Positions 48,074-63,757 of a stretch of 64,000 bases of DNA are shown here, in pieces. This DNA comes from Leptospira sp. WS92.C1 (GTDB taxonomy: Bacteria; Spirochaetota; Leptospiria; Leptospirales; Leptospiraceae). The notes under the pieces are model-generated. The model saw only the letters and a list, made by a program, of their open reading frames with translations. It was not told the origin of the DNA and did not search any database. A program made the translations under genes and the position numbers. The stretch is taken from assembly GCF_040833975.1 (NCBI RefSeq), contig NZ_CP162130.1, forward strand, positions 1,872,501-1,936,500, read 5' to 3'. Numbering within the stretch: position 1 is the stretch's first letter; every line of letters starts with the position of its first letter.

Positions 48074-49528
48074 ATGATGGGTTACGCGGTCCTTCTAACA
48101 CTGGTTTTCATTTCGTTTCCGGTTTTTGCTCAAAAATCTCCGTTTTTGATGGAGGACATAGATGCGTCTTCCTTTCCTATCATTCAGCTTTCGATTCGGG
48201 ATAAAAAACAATTCCCTCTGGAAAAAGAAAATTTTCTGATCCGGGAATCCCGGGGACAAGAAAGCCGCACCGTACTCAGACCCAAGATTACGAGAAAGGA
48301 AGGGAGTCGTCCGGTTCATACGGTTTTTCTAGTTCAGTCCGGAACGACTCTGGAAGAAAATAATTTCAATACTCGATTTTTACAAAAAATTGTACAGGCC
48401 TCCGGTGACGAAGATCATTTCAGTTTTATATTTTTCTCGGACGATCTGTTGGTCGTGGAAAAAGATTTGGATCGGCAGGCAGCGCTTTTAAAAGCCAGGG
48501 TTCCCGGTTCTTTGAGCAATCGGAATACGGGAGTGAACTTAGATCTTGTATTTCAGAAAATCAACACGGTTCTTACGAGGGAATCGTATCTTACTTTGCT
48601 CGTTTCCGATTCCGAATACAAACTTCCTCCTGCTCTGAGACAGGGATTGTCGACATCCGGTCTTCCGATTCAAGTCATCGGCAAACGTAATTTTTCCAAT
48701 TTTGAGTTGGTCCGTATTTATGGCGGAGAATTTTACGCGATCGATTCTCAAGAATCCACGTCTCGGTTTTTAAGCGATTTCGAATACTTTCATAGATACC
48801 CGGCGGAAATTCGGTATGATTCCCCGTTTCAAAACGACTTTTGGAAAGGAGAAGGCGATTTCCTCAGAGGGGATTGGGAATCTTCCCGAGGTGGAAAGTT
48901 TACGTTTACGTATAAGCCGGGAACTTTGAAACAACTCCGATTCGTTTTTTTGAGCCCCGAGATCTTTCTTCCCACGATCGGATTTTTGCTGATTCTTACC
49001 TTGATCGGACTTTTGCTTTTGTTTCGCAGAGAGAAAGAAATTGACGAACCGGTTGTTGATCGCAAATCGGGAGAAGCGGAACGAAGGTTTCAAGCGAGAG
49101 GGGAAGAGAGAGAAGTCTATCAAAGAATGTATGGGGATCAGTTTCATTCTTCTCCTTATACGAATCCCGAAGGAGTTCACAGCGCGCGTTCTCTTCCAGT
49201 GAGCGAGTCCGAGTTCGAGACCTCCGAAGCGTATGATCTTGCGACTCTGATTCAAAAAGAAGGCAGATCGCCGGGAAAACAAGTGCCGATCCGGAAAGCC
49301 GAAACCGTTCTGGGAACCGGAGAATTTTCGGATATCCAGGTCGCCGATCCCGGAGTCAATCCTACACACGCTCGAATTCGCAAGATCAAAAACCGTTTTG
49401 TCCTGTATGATCTTATCTCCGATGCCGGAACCTATCTCAACGGTAAAAAGGTTCTTCGTCCCAGAGTTCTTTACGATTTCGACGAGATCAGTCTGGGTAA
49501 AACCGTATTCGTTTTTCGTGCGAGATAG
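48074..49528 (+). CDS. FHA-domain membrane protein with vWA-like periplasmic region
   Basis: A 484-residue protein. It has a signal peptide (MMGYAVLLTLVFISFPVFAQ), a region of about 230 residues that looks like a divergent von Willebrand A fold (HTVFLVQSGTTLEENNFNTR, SYLTLLVSDSEYKLP), one membrane helix near residue 305 (IFLPTIGFLLILTLIGLLLL) and a cytoplasmic C-terminal FHA domain (VLGTGEFSDIQVADPGVNPT, then HARIRKIKNRFVLYD and GTYLNGKKV). FHA domains bind phosphothreonine. The layout suggests a sensor linking envelope to cytoplasm. It lies 20 bases after the ABC ATPase. Confidence 0.78.
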   Translation: MMGYAVLLTLVFISFPVFAQKSPFLMEDIDASSFPIIQLSIRDKKQFPLEKENFLIRESRGQESRTVLRPKITRKEGSRPVHTVFLVQSGTTLEENNFNTRFLQKIVQASGDEDHFSFIFFSDDLLVVEKDLDRQAALLKARVPGSLSNRNTGVNLDLVFQKINTVLTRESYLTLLVSDSEYKLPPALRQGLSTSGLPIQVIGKRNFSNFELVRIYGGEFYAIDSQESTSRFLSDFEYFHRYPAEIRYDSPFQNDFWKGEGDFLRGDWESSRGGKFTFTYKPGTLKQLRFVFLSPEIFLPTIGFLLILTLIGLLLLFRREKEIDEPVVDRKSGEAERRFQARGEEREVYQRMYGDQFHSSPYTNPEGVHSARSLPVSESEFETSEAYDLATLIQKEGRSPGKQVPIRKAETVLGTGEFSDIQVADPGVNPTHARIRKIKNRFVLYDLISDAGTYLNGKKVLRPRVLYDFDEISLGKTVFVFRAR

Positions 49529-49698
49529 AATTTTCATTCTTCCAAATTCATTCCGGGTGGCTTAGAATAGATCCGGGTAGACGAAAAGACCCGATTTCCG
49601 AACGATGGAAATACAGACGGATATCCTTTCTTTTGTTCAAGAAAAAAATCCAATCCACAAATTCCGAAAGAATTTCTTTCGGGGAGTATTAGAATCCA

Positions 49699-51096
<1,398 letters not shown>

Positions 51097-51108
51097 GAGG
51101 AAGAATTT

Positions 51109-51735
<627 letters not shown>

Positions 51736-51744
51736 ACAAATAAT

Positions 51745-52742
<998 letters not shown>

Positions 52743-52746
<4 letters not shown>

Positions 52747-54650
52747 AGGAACAGAAATTTTCCGGCTCGGTGGAAGAGCTGGAAGCGGTTCGTTCGGAAC
52801 TGGAACGGGAAAAAAAAGAAGAGGACAATCTATTTTCAAAGGACTGGTTGTCACGTCCTATCCAAGACCGGATCAAACTGGGAATTACGTTATACCCTCT
52901 TGTCTACGAAGAACAATCCATAGGTAGGGACGGAAATTGGATTCTTACCTTTCGTTTTCCGGATCAGGAAGAATATCCGGTTAAGTTTCAATCCGGCTCT
53001 CCGATTCAGATCGGGAAGAATGAGGATCGTGTCCGTGCGATTCTTGTATCCCTTCATAAGGAAAGAATTCGGATTGCGATCGAAGAGGTTCCGGAATGGT
53101 CCGAAGAAGGAAAGTGTTTTCTCGATCTTCTTCCGGACGAAACATCTTATAAGGAAATGTTTCACGCGCTGCAAACGGTAGCGGATGCAAAAAAAGGAAC
53201 CAGACTTTATACCAACAGAGAACTGCTTCTCGGATACGGAAAACCGGATCCCATCCATCTCAGAGACGGGGATAAAAATAGAATCTTGGGAAGAATCGAC
53301 GACAAACTCAATTCTTCTCAAAAAAACGCGGTTCTGCATGCGGTACTTTCAGAAGACGTTACGATCCTTCACGGACCGCCCGGAACCGGTAAAACAACCA
53401 CGTTAACCGAAATTGTACATCAACTCGTCGCGGAAGAAAAAAAAGTTTTAGTATCCGCCCCCACTCATACTGCTTGCGACTTGTTAGTCGAATCTATATC
53501 CGCCAAAGGAATCCCCGTTTTGAGGCTCGGACATCCCGCAAGAATCGGAGAAGCGGTTCTTCATTCTACTTTGGATTATAAACTGTTTCATCATCCTGAT
53601 GGAAAACTTTTAGCGGAATATCGAAGGGACGTTGTTGAAATTTCGCAGCAGGCGAAAAAATACAAACGAAACTTCGGTGAGAAGGAGAGAGAGGAACGTA
53701 AATCTCTGTTTCAAGAAGTCAAAGAACTGAAAAAAACGATCCGATTGTTGGAAACCGGTTTGATAGACAGTCTCGTTTCTTCTCATCCTGTAATTGTCTC
53801 TACTCCGGTGGCTTCGGCACGTTCCGTATTGAATGGAAGAATCTTCGACTTCTGCGTGTTAGACGAATGTTCGCAGGCTCTCGAACCCGCGTCTTGGATT
53901 CCGATCTTAAAATCGGATCGGGTGATTCTGGCGGGAGATCACAAACAATTGCCGCCGACCTTATTTTCCGAACAAAATTCTCTCGAAACAACCTTGTTTG
54001 AAAAAGCCGCAGAGCGGTTGAAAGATTTTGAAAGAATCTTTTTACTCGATACACAATACAGAATGAAAGACGAGATCGTCGCATTTCCATCTTCGGAATT
54101 TTACGATCTAAAATTGAAAAACGGAAGACCCGAATCGGAACGGGGATCGAACTTTCCGGATGAATTTCCGTTTCGAAACGCGTTTCAATGGATCGATACC
54201 GCAGGAACCGATACCGAAGAAATTCAAATTGATGAAAGTCTTACCAATCCCTTTGAAGCCGATTTACAAATTCAGCTTTGTTTGATCTTAAAAGAAAACG
54301 GTTTTGCGGAAGAAGAGATCACCATTCTTTCCCCGTATCGTGCGCAGGTTCGACTTTTGGGTGAAAGGTTAAGAGCCGCTGGTTTGCATTCGATCGCTGT
54401 CTCTACGATCGATTCGTTTCAAGGAAGAGAGAATCGTTGTATTCTTCTTGGATTTGTCCGTTCCAATTTCGAAGGTAAATCCGGATTTTTAAAAGAATCC
54501 AGAAGGATCAATGTGGGAATGACCCGTGCACGAGATTTACTTCTTTGTATCGGAGATAGTTCCACACTTTCGGAGGATCCATTCTTATCTAAGCTCATTC
54601 GATTTGCGGAAGGTCGGGAAGTGTTTCGAACCGCTTGGGAATTTATTTAA
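52743..54650 (+). CDS. UPF1-like superfamily 1 DNA/RNA helicase
   Basis: A 635-residue helicase of the IGHMBP2/UPF1 group. Residues about 1-180 form an N-terminal domain like the SMUBP-2 stalk and 1B region. Helicase motifs are Q/I LNSSQKNAVLHAV, Walker A HGPPGTGKTTTLTEIVHQLV near residue 215, Ic SAPTHTACDLLVE, motif II FCVLDECSQALEPASWIP, III LAGDHKQLPPT, IV LLDTQYRMKDEI, V VSTIDSFQGRENRCILLGF and VI INVGMTRARDLLL. The start is a TTG that overlaps the preceding stop. The biological substrate is unknown. Confidence 0.88.
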
Positions 54651-55035
54651 TTTCCGGAACGACGCCGATTGTCAGTGTAATCCGATGCATAGAAATTCTC
54701 AACCAGCCCGTTCGCATCGTAATTTCCTTTCCGAATCTCATACCTATCTCATTTGATAAGAACTGAAAGTCTTTCTTAAATCTTTGCGGCGTACTGGTTT
54801 TCTCCATCAGAATGAAAGCGGAGATTGTTGAGTCATTATTTGTGTTGTTCCGTGGACGGATAACCATTTCAGTTTTTATATTAGAAGTCATCGATCGCCC
54901 AACAATTTTCTTTGTACAAACATTCTCAATTTGGTTTGAAATCACCAGATGAGGAACGGATTGCAATATCAATGACACGGATTCGATTTTTAGTATCAAA
55001 TTTCTGGTTCGAAAAATCTGGACTATGATCTTCAT
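54643..55035 (-). CDS. Unknown ORF in AT-rich patch, perhaps a gene remnant
   Basis: A 130-residue open frame convergent with the helicase gene (eight-base overlap). The last 60 residues (FLSNEIGMRFGKEITMRTGW, then LRISMHRITLTIGVVPEIK) look protein-like. No signal peptide or domain is visible. The sequence just upstream on the same strand opens in another frame (MKKFKTLKATHSNYNEDH), so the real gene may have been longer and is now frameshifted. The 54651-55230 gap holds nothing else. Confidence 0.3.
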   Translation of the reverse strand: MKIIVQIFRTRNLILKIESVSLILQSVPHLVISNQIENVCTKKIVGRSMTSNIKTEMVIRPRNNTNNDSTISAFILMEKTSTPQRFKKDFQFLSNEIGMRFGKEITMRTGWLRISMHRITLTIGVVPEIK

Positions 55036-55230
55036 TATAATTAGAATGGGTGGCCTTCAAAGTTTTAAATTTTTTCATTATCATAAGCCAGAACCTTTTT
55101 CTTTCATTGCATGTGGTCTTATAGATTTTAAAGTTTCATCGGATTCCTTTTTCTAAAAATGTGAATCTCAGAAATTGAAAAACGCCAAAATGCATTTGCT
55201 TTTTTCAATTTGAAATTTTATTTCAGATTG

Positions 55231-56049
55231 ATGGAATACAGTGAAATTTCTCCACCGGGTCCTTTAAAGAACGATGTAAAATGCATTTGGGTGCTCGAAG
55301 GTCAAGTTGATTGGGAAATATCGGAACTAGAGGTAGAAAAGGTTTTACCTGACGGATGTTCGGAATTAATTTTTCACACAGGGGATTTATTTCAACGAAG
55401 CACATCTGGCTCTGAGTTTGAAATACAACCAAGATCTTTTTACTATGGTCAATTGAAACGTTTTTTACTTTTAAAACCAACGGGAAAGATTGATATCATA
55501 GCCGTTCGTTTTTTTCCTTGGGGTTTTCGTTCTATATTTCCCATTCCTTCCGGCGAATTTACCGAGCTTTGTACTTCCATAGATTTAATTTGGAATCAAA
55601 TGGGGAAAGAATTAGAAGAGAAAATTCAAATTGCAAAAACAAAAGAAGAACGAGTTGAAATTATATTTAATTTTTTAATTTCTAATTTAATTCGAAATAA
55701 AAGAAAAAATCCAAATGCAATGGCGATTGTTAAAGGTATTGTACAAACCGAGGGTTTACACTCTGTCCGTTCCATCCGGGATCGATTTGAAATTGAAGAA
55801 AGAACATTAGAACGATACTTTCATGAATTCGTTGGGCTTACGCCGAAACATTTTATGAAAATCACTCGACTTCAACATTTTTTAAAAGTCGCTGAGGGTA
55901 AAAAAATCTTAAATTTTTCACAGCTTGCGCAAGAATGCCGATTTTTCGATCAATCGCATTTGATCCGAGAATTTAAAAACTTTGTGGGGGTCACTCCGAA
56001 AGAATATTTTGAAAAAGATCGGCATTTTACAGAATTTTTTATAGGTTAA
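55231..56049 (+). CDS. AraC-type transcription regulator (second copy of this layout)
   Basis: A protein of about 272 residues with the same two-part layout as the gene at 35.4 kb: an N-terminal sensor (ISPPGPLKNDVKCIWVLEGQ, VLPDGCSELIFHTGD, RFFPWGFRSIFPIP) and a C-terminal HTH_18 domain (SVRSIRDRFEIEERTLERYF, LTPKHFMKITRLQHFL, LAQECRFFDQSHLIREFKNF). It lies in a locally AT-rich stretch. The VOC lipoprotein gene starts 81 bases downstream and is a likely target. The ATG at 55231 is chosen; a TTG at 55210 is the alternative. Confidence 0.8.
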   Translation: MEYSEISPPGPLKNDVKCIWVLEGQVDWEISELEVEKVLPDGCSELIFHTGDLFQRSTSGSEFEIQPRSFYYGQLKRFLLLKPTGKIDIIAVRFFPWGFRSIFPIPSGEFTELCTSIDLIWNQMGKELEEKIQIAKTKEERVEIIFNFLISNLIRNKRKNPNAMAIVKGIVQTEGLHSVRSIRDRFEIEERTLERYFHEFVGLTPKHFMKITRLQHFLKVAEGKKILNFSQLAQECRFFDQSHLIREFKNFVGVTPKEYFEKDRHFTEFFIG

Positions 56050-56130
56050 TGTCGGGTTTATACAAGACAAAATTGAGATTATCCTATATCTTTTGCAATA
56101 AATTGAAATCGAAAACCTAAGGAGTTTTGA

Positions 56131-56601
56131 ATGTCTAAGATAAAAACGTATGCGAAAATTTTATGGATCGGGCTTGTATTCATGATTATCGCTCAATGTA
56201 AAGAATCAAATATGTCCGGTGCAAAAGGCGAAACGAATCATGCAATCAGTTGGTTTGAATTACCCGCAAAGGATTTTTCACGCGCCGTTAAATTTTATAA
56301 AACTATATTGAAAGCCGAGATTGCCGAAGTGGATATGGGAGAGATTCGGATGGGTATGCTTCCTAGAAATCCGGGAAGTGTTTCCGGTGCAATTGTCAAA
56401 GGTGGCGATTATACTCCGAGTGGACAAGGTACTTTGGTATATTTGAATGGCGGAAAAGATTTATCCGAAATTCTCGCTAGAGTAGAAGGAGCGGGAGGGA
56501 AAATTATTGTGACCAAAACGCAGATTTCTCCTGAGTTTGGATTTTTTGCTCTTTTGATCGACACCGAAGGAAACCGAGTCGGCCTGCATTCAATGCAATA
56601 A
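56131..56601 (+). CDS. VOC (glyoxalase/bleomycin-resistance fold) lipoprotein
   Basis: A 156-residue protein with a signal peptide and lipobox I-A-Q-C (Cys23). The mature part is a VOC domain (ISWFELPAKDFSRAVKFYKT, RMGMLPRNPGSVSGAIVKGG, GQGTLVYLNGGKDLSEILAR, FGFFALLIDTEGNRVGLHS). A lipid-anchored VOC protein is uncommon. Its substrate is unknown. AAGGAG precedes the ATG. It follows the AraC-type gene and ends in a hairpin. Confidence 0.8.
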   Translation: MSKIKTYAKILWIGLVFMIIAQCKESNMSGAKGETNHAISWFELPAKDFSRAVKFYKTILKAEIAEVDMGEIRMGMLPRNPGSVSGAIVKGGDYTPSGQGTLVYLNGGKDLSEILARVEGAGGKIIVTKTQISPEFGFFALLIDTEGNRVGLHSMQ

Positions 56602-56610
56602 AAACTTTTT

Positions 56611-56659
56611 CTTGCCTCGAAATTAAATTATAAATTTCTAAGATTTATTTTGAGGCAAG
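56611..56659 (+). terminator. Probable terminator after VOC gene
   Basis: CTTGCCTC (56611-56618) pairs with GAGGCAAG (56652-56659), and an inner GAAATT/AAATTTC pair lies between. A T-rich stretch (TTTCTTTTTGTTTTTG) follows. It lies 10 bases past the VOC stop. Confidence 0.6.
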
Positions 56660-56867
56660 TGGTTTCTTTTTGTTTTTGAAAGTATTGTTCAATTTTGATC
56701 GTATCGATTCTTTTTTAAAATCGAATTCTCTAAAAATCAATAACCGCCTTTTTGTCGGTCCGGTTTTTTAATCCCAAAACAAGTAGTTTTTTTCTTCTTT
56801 ATGCTTATTTTATGCGGCGAATGATTACGCCCCTAAGAAAGCTGCTTTCTTTGTTAGATTTTTTATA

Positions 56868-57500
56868 TTACCACTTTATGATTTTCTTAAATAATAGAAT
56901 TCCCATAAAAAACAAAACAAAACTTGGTAGACCGTGAGAGAATAGAATGTGATACGAGGACTGGTCTCTGCATACAAATTTAAGACAAAAATTGGCTAAC
57001 GCCAAACTAAAAACGGTAAGAACTCCCGCCCCTAATGCTAAATTACCGGGTCTTCCTTTGCGAAAGGCGTAAATTCCGCTTCCGGCAAGAAGAAGGCTCG
57101 AAAGAAATAGGATCATCGAACAAAGTCCGAAATGAGTGCCAATCTCTCGATCTAGTATGAGGTCCCAGACATACGAACATCCAGAGTAGAAGATCCAGAG
57201 TAGGCCCAAAAAAATGGGAAGACGGGATGTTTTGGAAAAAGATTCCTCCGGAAATCGCAGTTGGTATAAAAACCAAAACGAACTGAATCCGACTAGAACG
57301 ATCCAAAGAAAATCCGGAAAGAGAGTCGGAAGATGAATACGAGAAGCGGTCCTAGGATATAAGGAAAGAATTCCTAAGATTCCGCATACCGTAAGGATTG
57401 GAAACAACAGGATCCACCATCCCCCATAACTTTCTTTAGAAGGAGGCTCGACGGCGATTTTTTGAATCAAGGCTTCGGTTGTCTGTTCTTTGCTTGTCAT
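56868..57500 (-). CDS. Probable NrsF-type anti-sigma factor (six-helix membrane protein)
   Basis: A 210-residue protein with six hydrophobic helices and a cytosolic N-terminus of about 25 residues. The helices, conserved Cys residues and the CRDQSSYHILFSHGLPSFVL stretch near the end resemble NrsF (DUF1109), which holds ECF sigma factors at the membrane. An ECF sigma gene lies just across a 132-base divergent gap, as expected of such a pair. The call is inferred from topology and context. Confidence 0.6.
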   Translation of the reverse strand: MTSKEQTTEALIQKIAVEPPSKESYGGWWILLFPILTVCGILGILSLYPRTASRIHLPTLFPDFLWIVLVGFSSFWFLYQLRFPEESFSKTSRLPIFLGLLWIFYSGCSYVWDLILDREIGTHFGLCSMILFLSSLLLAGSGIYAFRKGRPGNLALGAGVLTVFSLALANFCLKFVCRDQSSYHILFSHGLPSFVLFFMGILLFKKIIKW

Positions 57501-57623
57501 ATTTTGTACATACTACTTTTGGAAATTTTCCAATTGTAAAGAATGGTTGGACAATAAATTCTTCCCGAATCACACTGGAAGGAATCAAGTCCTACTTAGA
57601 TGTATATTCGAAGGTCCTAAGCC

Positions 57624-58190
<567 letters not shown>

Positions 58191-58223
58191 CAAAATAGCA
58201 TCCTCAAACGTCCAAGTAGTAAC

Positions 58224-59438
58224 ATGCCATTTCAGTCATGCAGCGATATTCGAGTAGAATTTTTAGATTCTATCTCTCCGATTTCGAGCGAAGAATGGAA
58301 CGCGATCTGTGATCCCAAAAGTCCGTTTTTAGAATATGACTTTTTACATTCTCTCGAACTTTCGTGTTGTATCGGGAGTTCAACTTCCTGGATTCAGAAA
58401 TACTGTGTTTTATATATCGATGGAAAATTTTCAGCAGCCATCCCCTTATTTCTGAAGTATGATTCTTATGGGGAATATATCTTTGATTTTCAGTGGGCTC
58501 AATTTTTCGCTCAATCGGGTTTGAATTATTATCCAAAGGGATTGGTCGCGATTCCGTTTACTCCCGCAACCGGAAAGCGGATTCTTCATTCTAAAAATCT
58601 CAGTCTGAAAGAAGTCTGTTCGTATCTGATCCCCGAGCTTCTCCGATTTTCGGAGGAAGAAGGGCTATCCGGAGTTCACTTTTTATTTTTAGAAAAGGAG
58701 GAATCCGAGGTTTTACAAGAATACGGATTTGCAACAAGACTTTCTCACCAGTATCATTGGAAGAACCAAGGCTTTCAAAATTTTGACGAGTATCTGGGCG
58801 CTATGAAATCGAAGAAGAGGATGCAGATCAAACGAGAACGGGAAATCGTTCGGGAGTACGGTCTGGACATTCGTGTGATCGAAGGGGATCGGATCCAAAG
58901 ATCGGATATCACTGCACTTTGGAATTTTTATTCGGACACACATTCCAGAAAATGGGGCTCCGCATATTTAAACCGAAAGTTTTTTGATTCTCTGTTCGAA
59001 ACGTTTCGAAATCGTCTGGTTCTCGTGCTTGCATTTCGAGAAGGAAAACCGATTGCGGGAACTTTCAATCTGCGAAAGGGGAATTTTCTCTACGGGAGAT
59101 ATTGGGGTTGTATCGAATACCTTCCTCATCTTCATTTTGAATGTTGTTTTTATCAACTGATCGACTATGCGATTCGAGAAAAGATCGTCTTGTTCGAGGC
59201 GGGAGCTCAAGGAGAGCATAAATTTTTGAGAGGATTTCCGGCAGTGCCCACTTTCAGTTCGCATCGTATTTTTCATCCGGGGGCCAGAAATGCGATTGAA
59301 CGTTTCTTGGAAGAAGAAAGACTGCACATGCACGAAATGATTCAAAAGACTAACGAACATTCCCCTCTCAAAGAGATTCAAATGGAACCATTTTTATCGG
59401 AGCCGACGGTATGCGACGAAGGGAGCTTGGAATTATGA
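58224..59438 (+). CDS. Peptidoglycan-type N-acyltransferase (PF04339/DUF482)
   Basis: A 404-residue GNAT-fold protein. Family blocks are NAICDPKSPFLEYDFLHSLE, GEYIFDFQWAQFF, YYPKGLVAIPFTPATGKRIL, MKSKKRMQIKREREIVREYG, GSAYLNRKFFDSLFETFRNR and LFEAGAQGEHKFLRGFPAVP. PF04339 proteins resemble FemAB and are annotated as peptidoglycan or other N-acyl transfer enzymes; the substrate here is not known. It starts 33 bases after the sigma gene, and its stop overlaps clpS as ATGA. Confidence 0.82.
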   Translation: MPFQSCSDIRVEFLDSISPISSEEWNAICDPKSPFLEYDFLHSLELSCCIGSSTSWIQKYCVLYIDGKFSAAIPLFLKYDSYGEYIFDFQWAQFFAQSGLNYYPKGLVAIPFTPATGKRILHSKNLSLKEVCSYLIPELLRFSEEEGLSGVHFLFLEKEESEVLQEYGFATRLSHQYHWKNQGFQNFDEYLGAMKSKKRMQIKREREIVREYGLDIRVIEGDRIQRSDITALWNFYSDTHSRKWGSAYLNRKFFDSLFETFRNRLVLVLAFREGKPIAGTFNLRKGNFLYGRYWGCIEYLPHLHFECCFYQLIDYAIREKIVLFEAGAQGEHKFLRGFPAVPTFSSHRIFHPGARNAIERFLEEERLHMHEMIQKTNEHSPLKEIQMEPFLSEPTVCDEGSLEL

Positions 59439-59766
59439 ACGAAATCTTTCGTTTTGATACGGAAGAGCAGACCTTGACCAAGGAAAAGGTCAAACTCAAA
59501 CGCCCTTCCAAATACAGAGTGATCATCCTTAACGACGATTTTACTCCAATGGAATTCGTAGTTTGGATTTTACAAGTTGTCTTTCATAGAAGTTCGGCCG
59601 AGAGCCAACAGATTATGCTCAAGGCTCATATCACAGGAAAAGCGTTATGCGGTGTTTACTCGCACGACGTGGCAAGAACCAAAGTCATACAAGTCCAACA
59701 ATTGGCCGAACAACACGGTTACCCGCTTCACTGTACAATGGAAGTGGAGGAAGGAGAAGAAGAATC

Positions 59767-59770
<4 letters not shown>
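59435..59770 (+). CDS. clpS: ClpS adaptor protein
   Basis: A 111-residue adaptor that brings N-degron proteins to ClpA. The conserved core is YRVIILNDDFTPMEFVVWIL near residue 28, HRSSAESQQIMLKAHITGKA in the middle and VYSHDVARTKVIQVQQLAEQ. The N-D-D and Met that form the substrate pocket are present. The start at 59435 overlaps the previous stop, and its stop overlaps the clpA start. Confidence 0.93.
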
Positions 59771-62007
<2,237 letters not shown>

Positions 62008-62023
62008 ATCTCTCCGGGATCCG

Positions 62024-63757
62024 ATGAAACAAAAAACGATTCGTCTTTTATTGATATTTCTTCTCTTTTCGTGTAAAGAGATTCCTCTTTCTATCGAAGG
62101 CAGAGAGGTTTCCACAGATTTATTGGTAACTCCTTCCAATCAGAAAAAACATACCGATTTTTTTAGTGAAAGTAAAAATCTCATGATCGCATCCGATTCC
62201 ACCGAAGCGACCCAGGCAGGGATTGAAGTCGGGAAACTCGGTGGAAACGTTGTGGATGTTGTTGTTGCGGTTTCCTTTGCGATTTCGGTGACAAGACCTC
62301 ATTCCACCGGTCTTGGAGGAGGAGGATTTCTTGTTCTTTATCTAAAGGAATTTTCGGAGCCGATTTCGTTTGATTTTCGAGAAAGAGCGCCTAACGCCGC
62401 GTCTCGAAATATGTATAAACGAAAACCGAAAGAGGACTCTTTGTTCGGGTTTCGTGCAGTGGGTGTTCCGGGTAACGTGGCCGGATTGGTTCAGATTCAA
62501 AAACGGTATGGAAAACTTCCGCTAAAAACTGTGATTGCTCCCGCGATTCGTCTGGCGGAAAACGGTTTTCCGATTTATCCGGATCTTCATTCCGCGATTC
62601 AAAAATCCTCCAAGGATATGGACGAGGAAATGAAAACGATCTTTCTTCCCGGTGGAAAGATTCCCGAAGTTCAATCTTTGCTCGTTCAAAAGGATCTGGC
62701 CCATTCTTTAAAGCTTATCGCGGAGTCCGGTGAAAAAGAATTCTATCACGGTAAAATCGCAGCTTCTTTAGTTGCCGCTATGAAAAAGAAAGGAGGTCTT
62801 GTCAGCGCTCAGGATCTCAGCGGATTTAAGGTGATCGAAAAAAAAGCTCTTAAGATTTCATATCGCAATTATTCCGTCTATACGATGCCCCCGCCTTCCT
62901 CGGGAGTTCACCTTTTGACGATGTTATCCATGACGGAAACAAAACCGCTGAAAGAACTTTATGAAAAAGACGCGGCGGGGTATTATCATTTTATTGCCGA
63001 AGTGATGAGACGAGGATATGCGGACCGCGCCAATTTAGGCGGAGATCCTCAGTTTACAAAAATTCCGATCGATCGATTGCTTTCCAAAAAATACGCAGAA
63101 GAAAAAATTTCGGACTTTGATCCCGAAAACGCATCCGCCAGCTCTTCCTATTTAAAAGAATTGAATTTAAATGTGGAATCACCTCAAACCACTCATATCT
63201 CAGTTATGGATAAAGACGGAAACTCCGCGGCTACGACTCAATCCGTTAACTTTCGTTTTGGAGCCTCGGTAGTCGTGCCAGGATATGGAATCGTTTTGAA
63301 CGATACGATGGACGATTTTAGTAGAGCGCCCGGCGAACCGAACGTCTATGGTTTGATCGGCGCGGAAGCAAATTCTATACTTCCTAAAAAAACCCCTTTG
63401 AGTAGCATGTCTCCGACGCTTGTGTTTCGAGAAAAGGAACCGTTTTTGGCGACCGGGGCTCCGGGAGGTTCGTATATTGTGAATGCGGTTTTGCAATCCT
63501 TGATTTATAATTTGGATTTTAACCTGACTCTGTATGAATCCGTCGCAAGAGGTCGAGTGCATCATCAGTTTTTTCCGGATGCGGTGTTTATTGAAAAACC
63601 AGTAAATGAAAGAAACGTATTCGACGGTCTTTCCGCAAGAAAACACGATATTCGAATTGCTCCGAACTTTGCGAAATTATTCTCGGTCAAAAGACAGAAC
63701 GGAAAACTCTACGGGGCTTCCGATCCACGTGGAGAAGGGGCCACAGGCGGATTTTGA
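62024..63757 (+). CDS. ggt: Gamma-glutamyltransferase lipoprotein
   Basis: A 577-residue Ntn-hydrolase that cleaves the gamma-glutamyl bond of glutathione. The catalytic Thr is Thr389 in SPQTTHISVMDKDGNSAATT, where self-cleavage should make two subunits. Other motifs are RPHSTGLGGGGFLVLYL, FDFRERAPNAAS and PTLVFREKEPFLATGAPGGS. The N-terminus is a lipobox signal (LLLIFLLFSC, Cys17), so the enzyme is likely tethered in the envelope. It starts 16 bases after clpA. gshA follows at once, placing glutathione breakdown and synthesis side by side. Confidence 0.92.
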   Translation: MKQKTIRLLLIFLLFSCKEIPLSIEGREVSTDLLVTPSNQKKHTDFFSESKNLMIASDSTEATQAGIEVGKLGGNVVDVVVAVSFAISVTRPHSTGLGGGGFLVLYLKEFSEPISFDFRERAPNAASRNMYKRKPKEDSLFGFRAVGVPGNVAGLVQIQKRYGKLPLKTVIAPAIRLAENGFPIYPDLHSAIQKSSKDMDEEMKTIFLPGGKIPEVQSLLVQKDLAHSLKLIAESGEKEFYHGKIAASLVAAMKKKGGLVSAQDLSGFKVIEKKALKISYRNYSVYTMPPPSSGVHLLTMLSMTETKPLKELYEKDAAGYYHFIAEVMRRGYADRANLGGDPQFTKIPIDRLLSKKYAEEKISDFDPENASASSSYLKELNLNVESPQTTHISVMDKDGNSAATTQSVNFRFGASVVVPGYGIVLNDTMDDFSRAPGEPNVYGLIGAEANSILPKKTPLSSMSPTLVFREKEPFLATGAPGGSYIVNAVLQSLIYNLDFNLTLYESVARGRVHHQFFPDAVFIEKPVNERNVFDGLSARKHDIRIAPNFAKLFSVKRQNGKLYGASDPRGEGATGGF

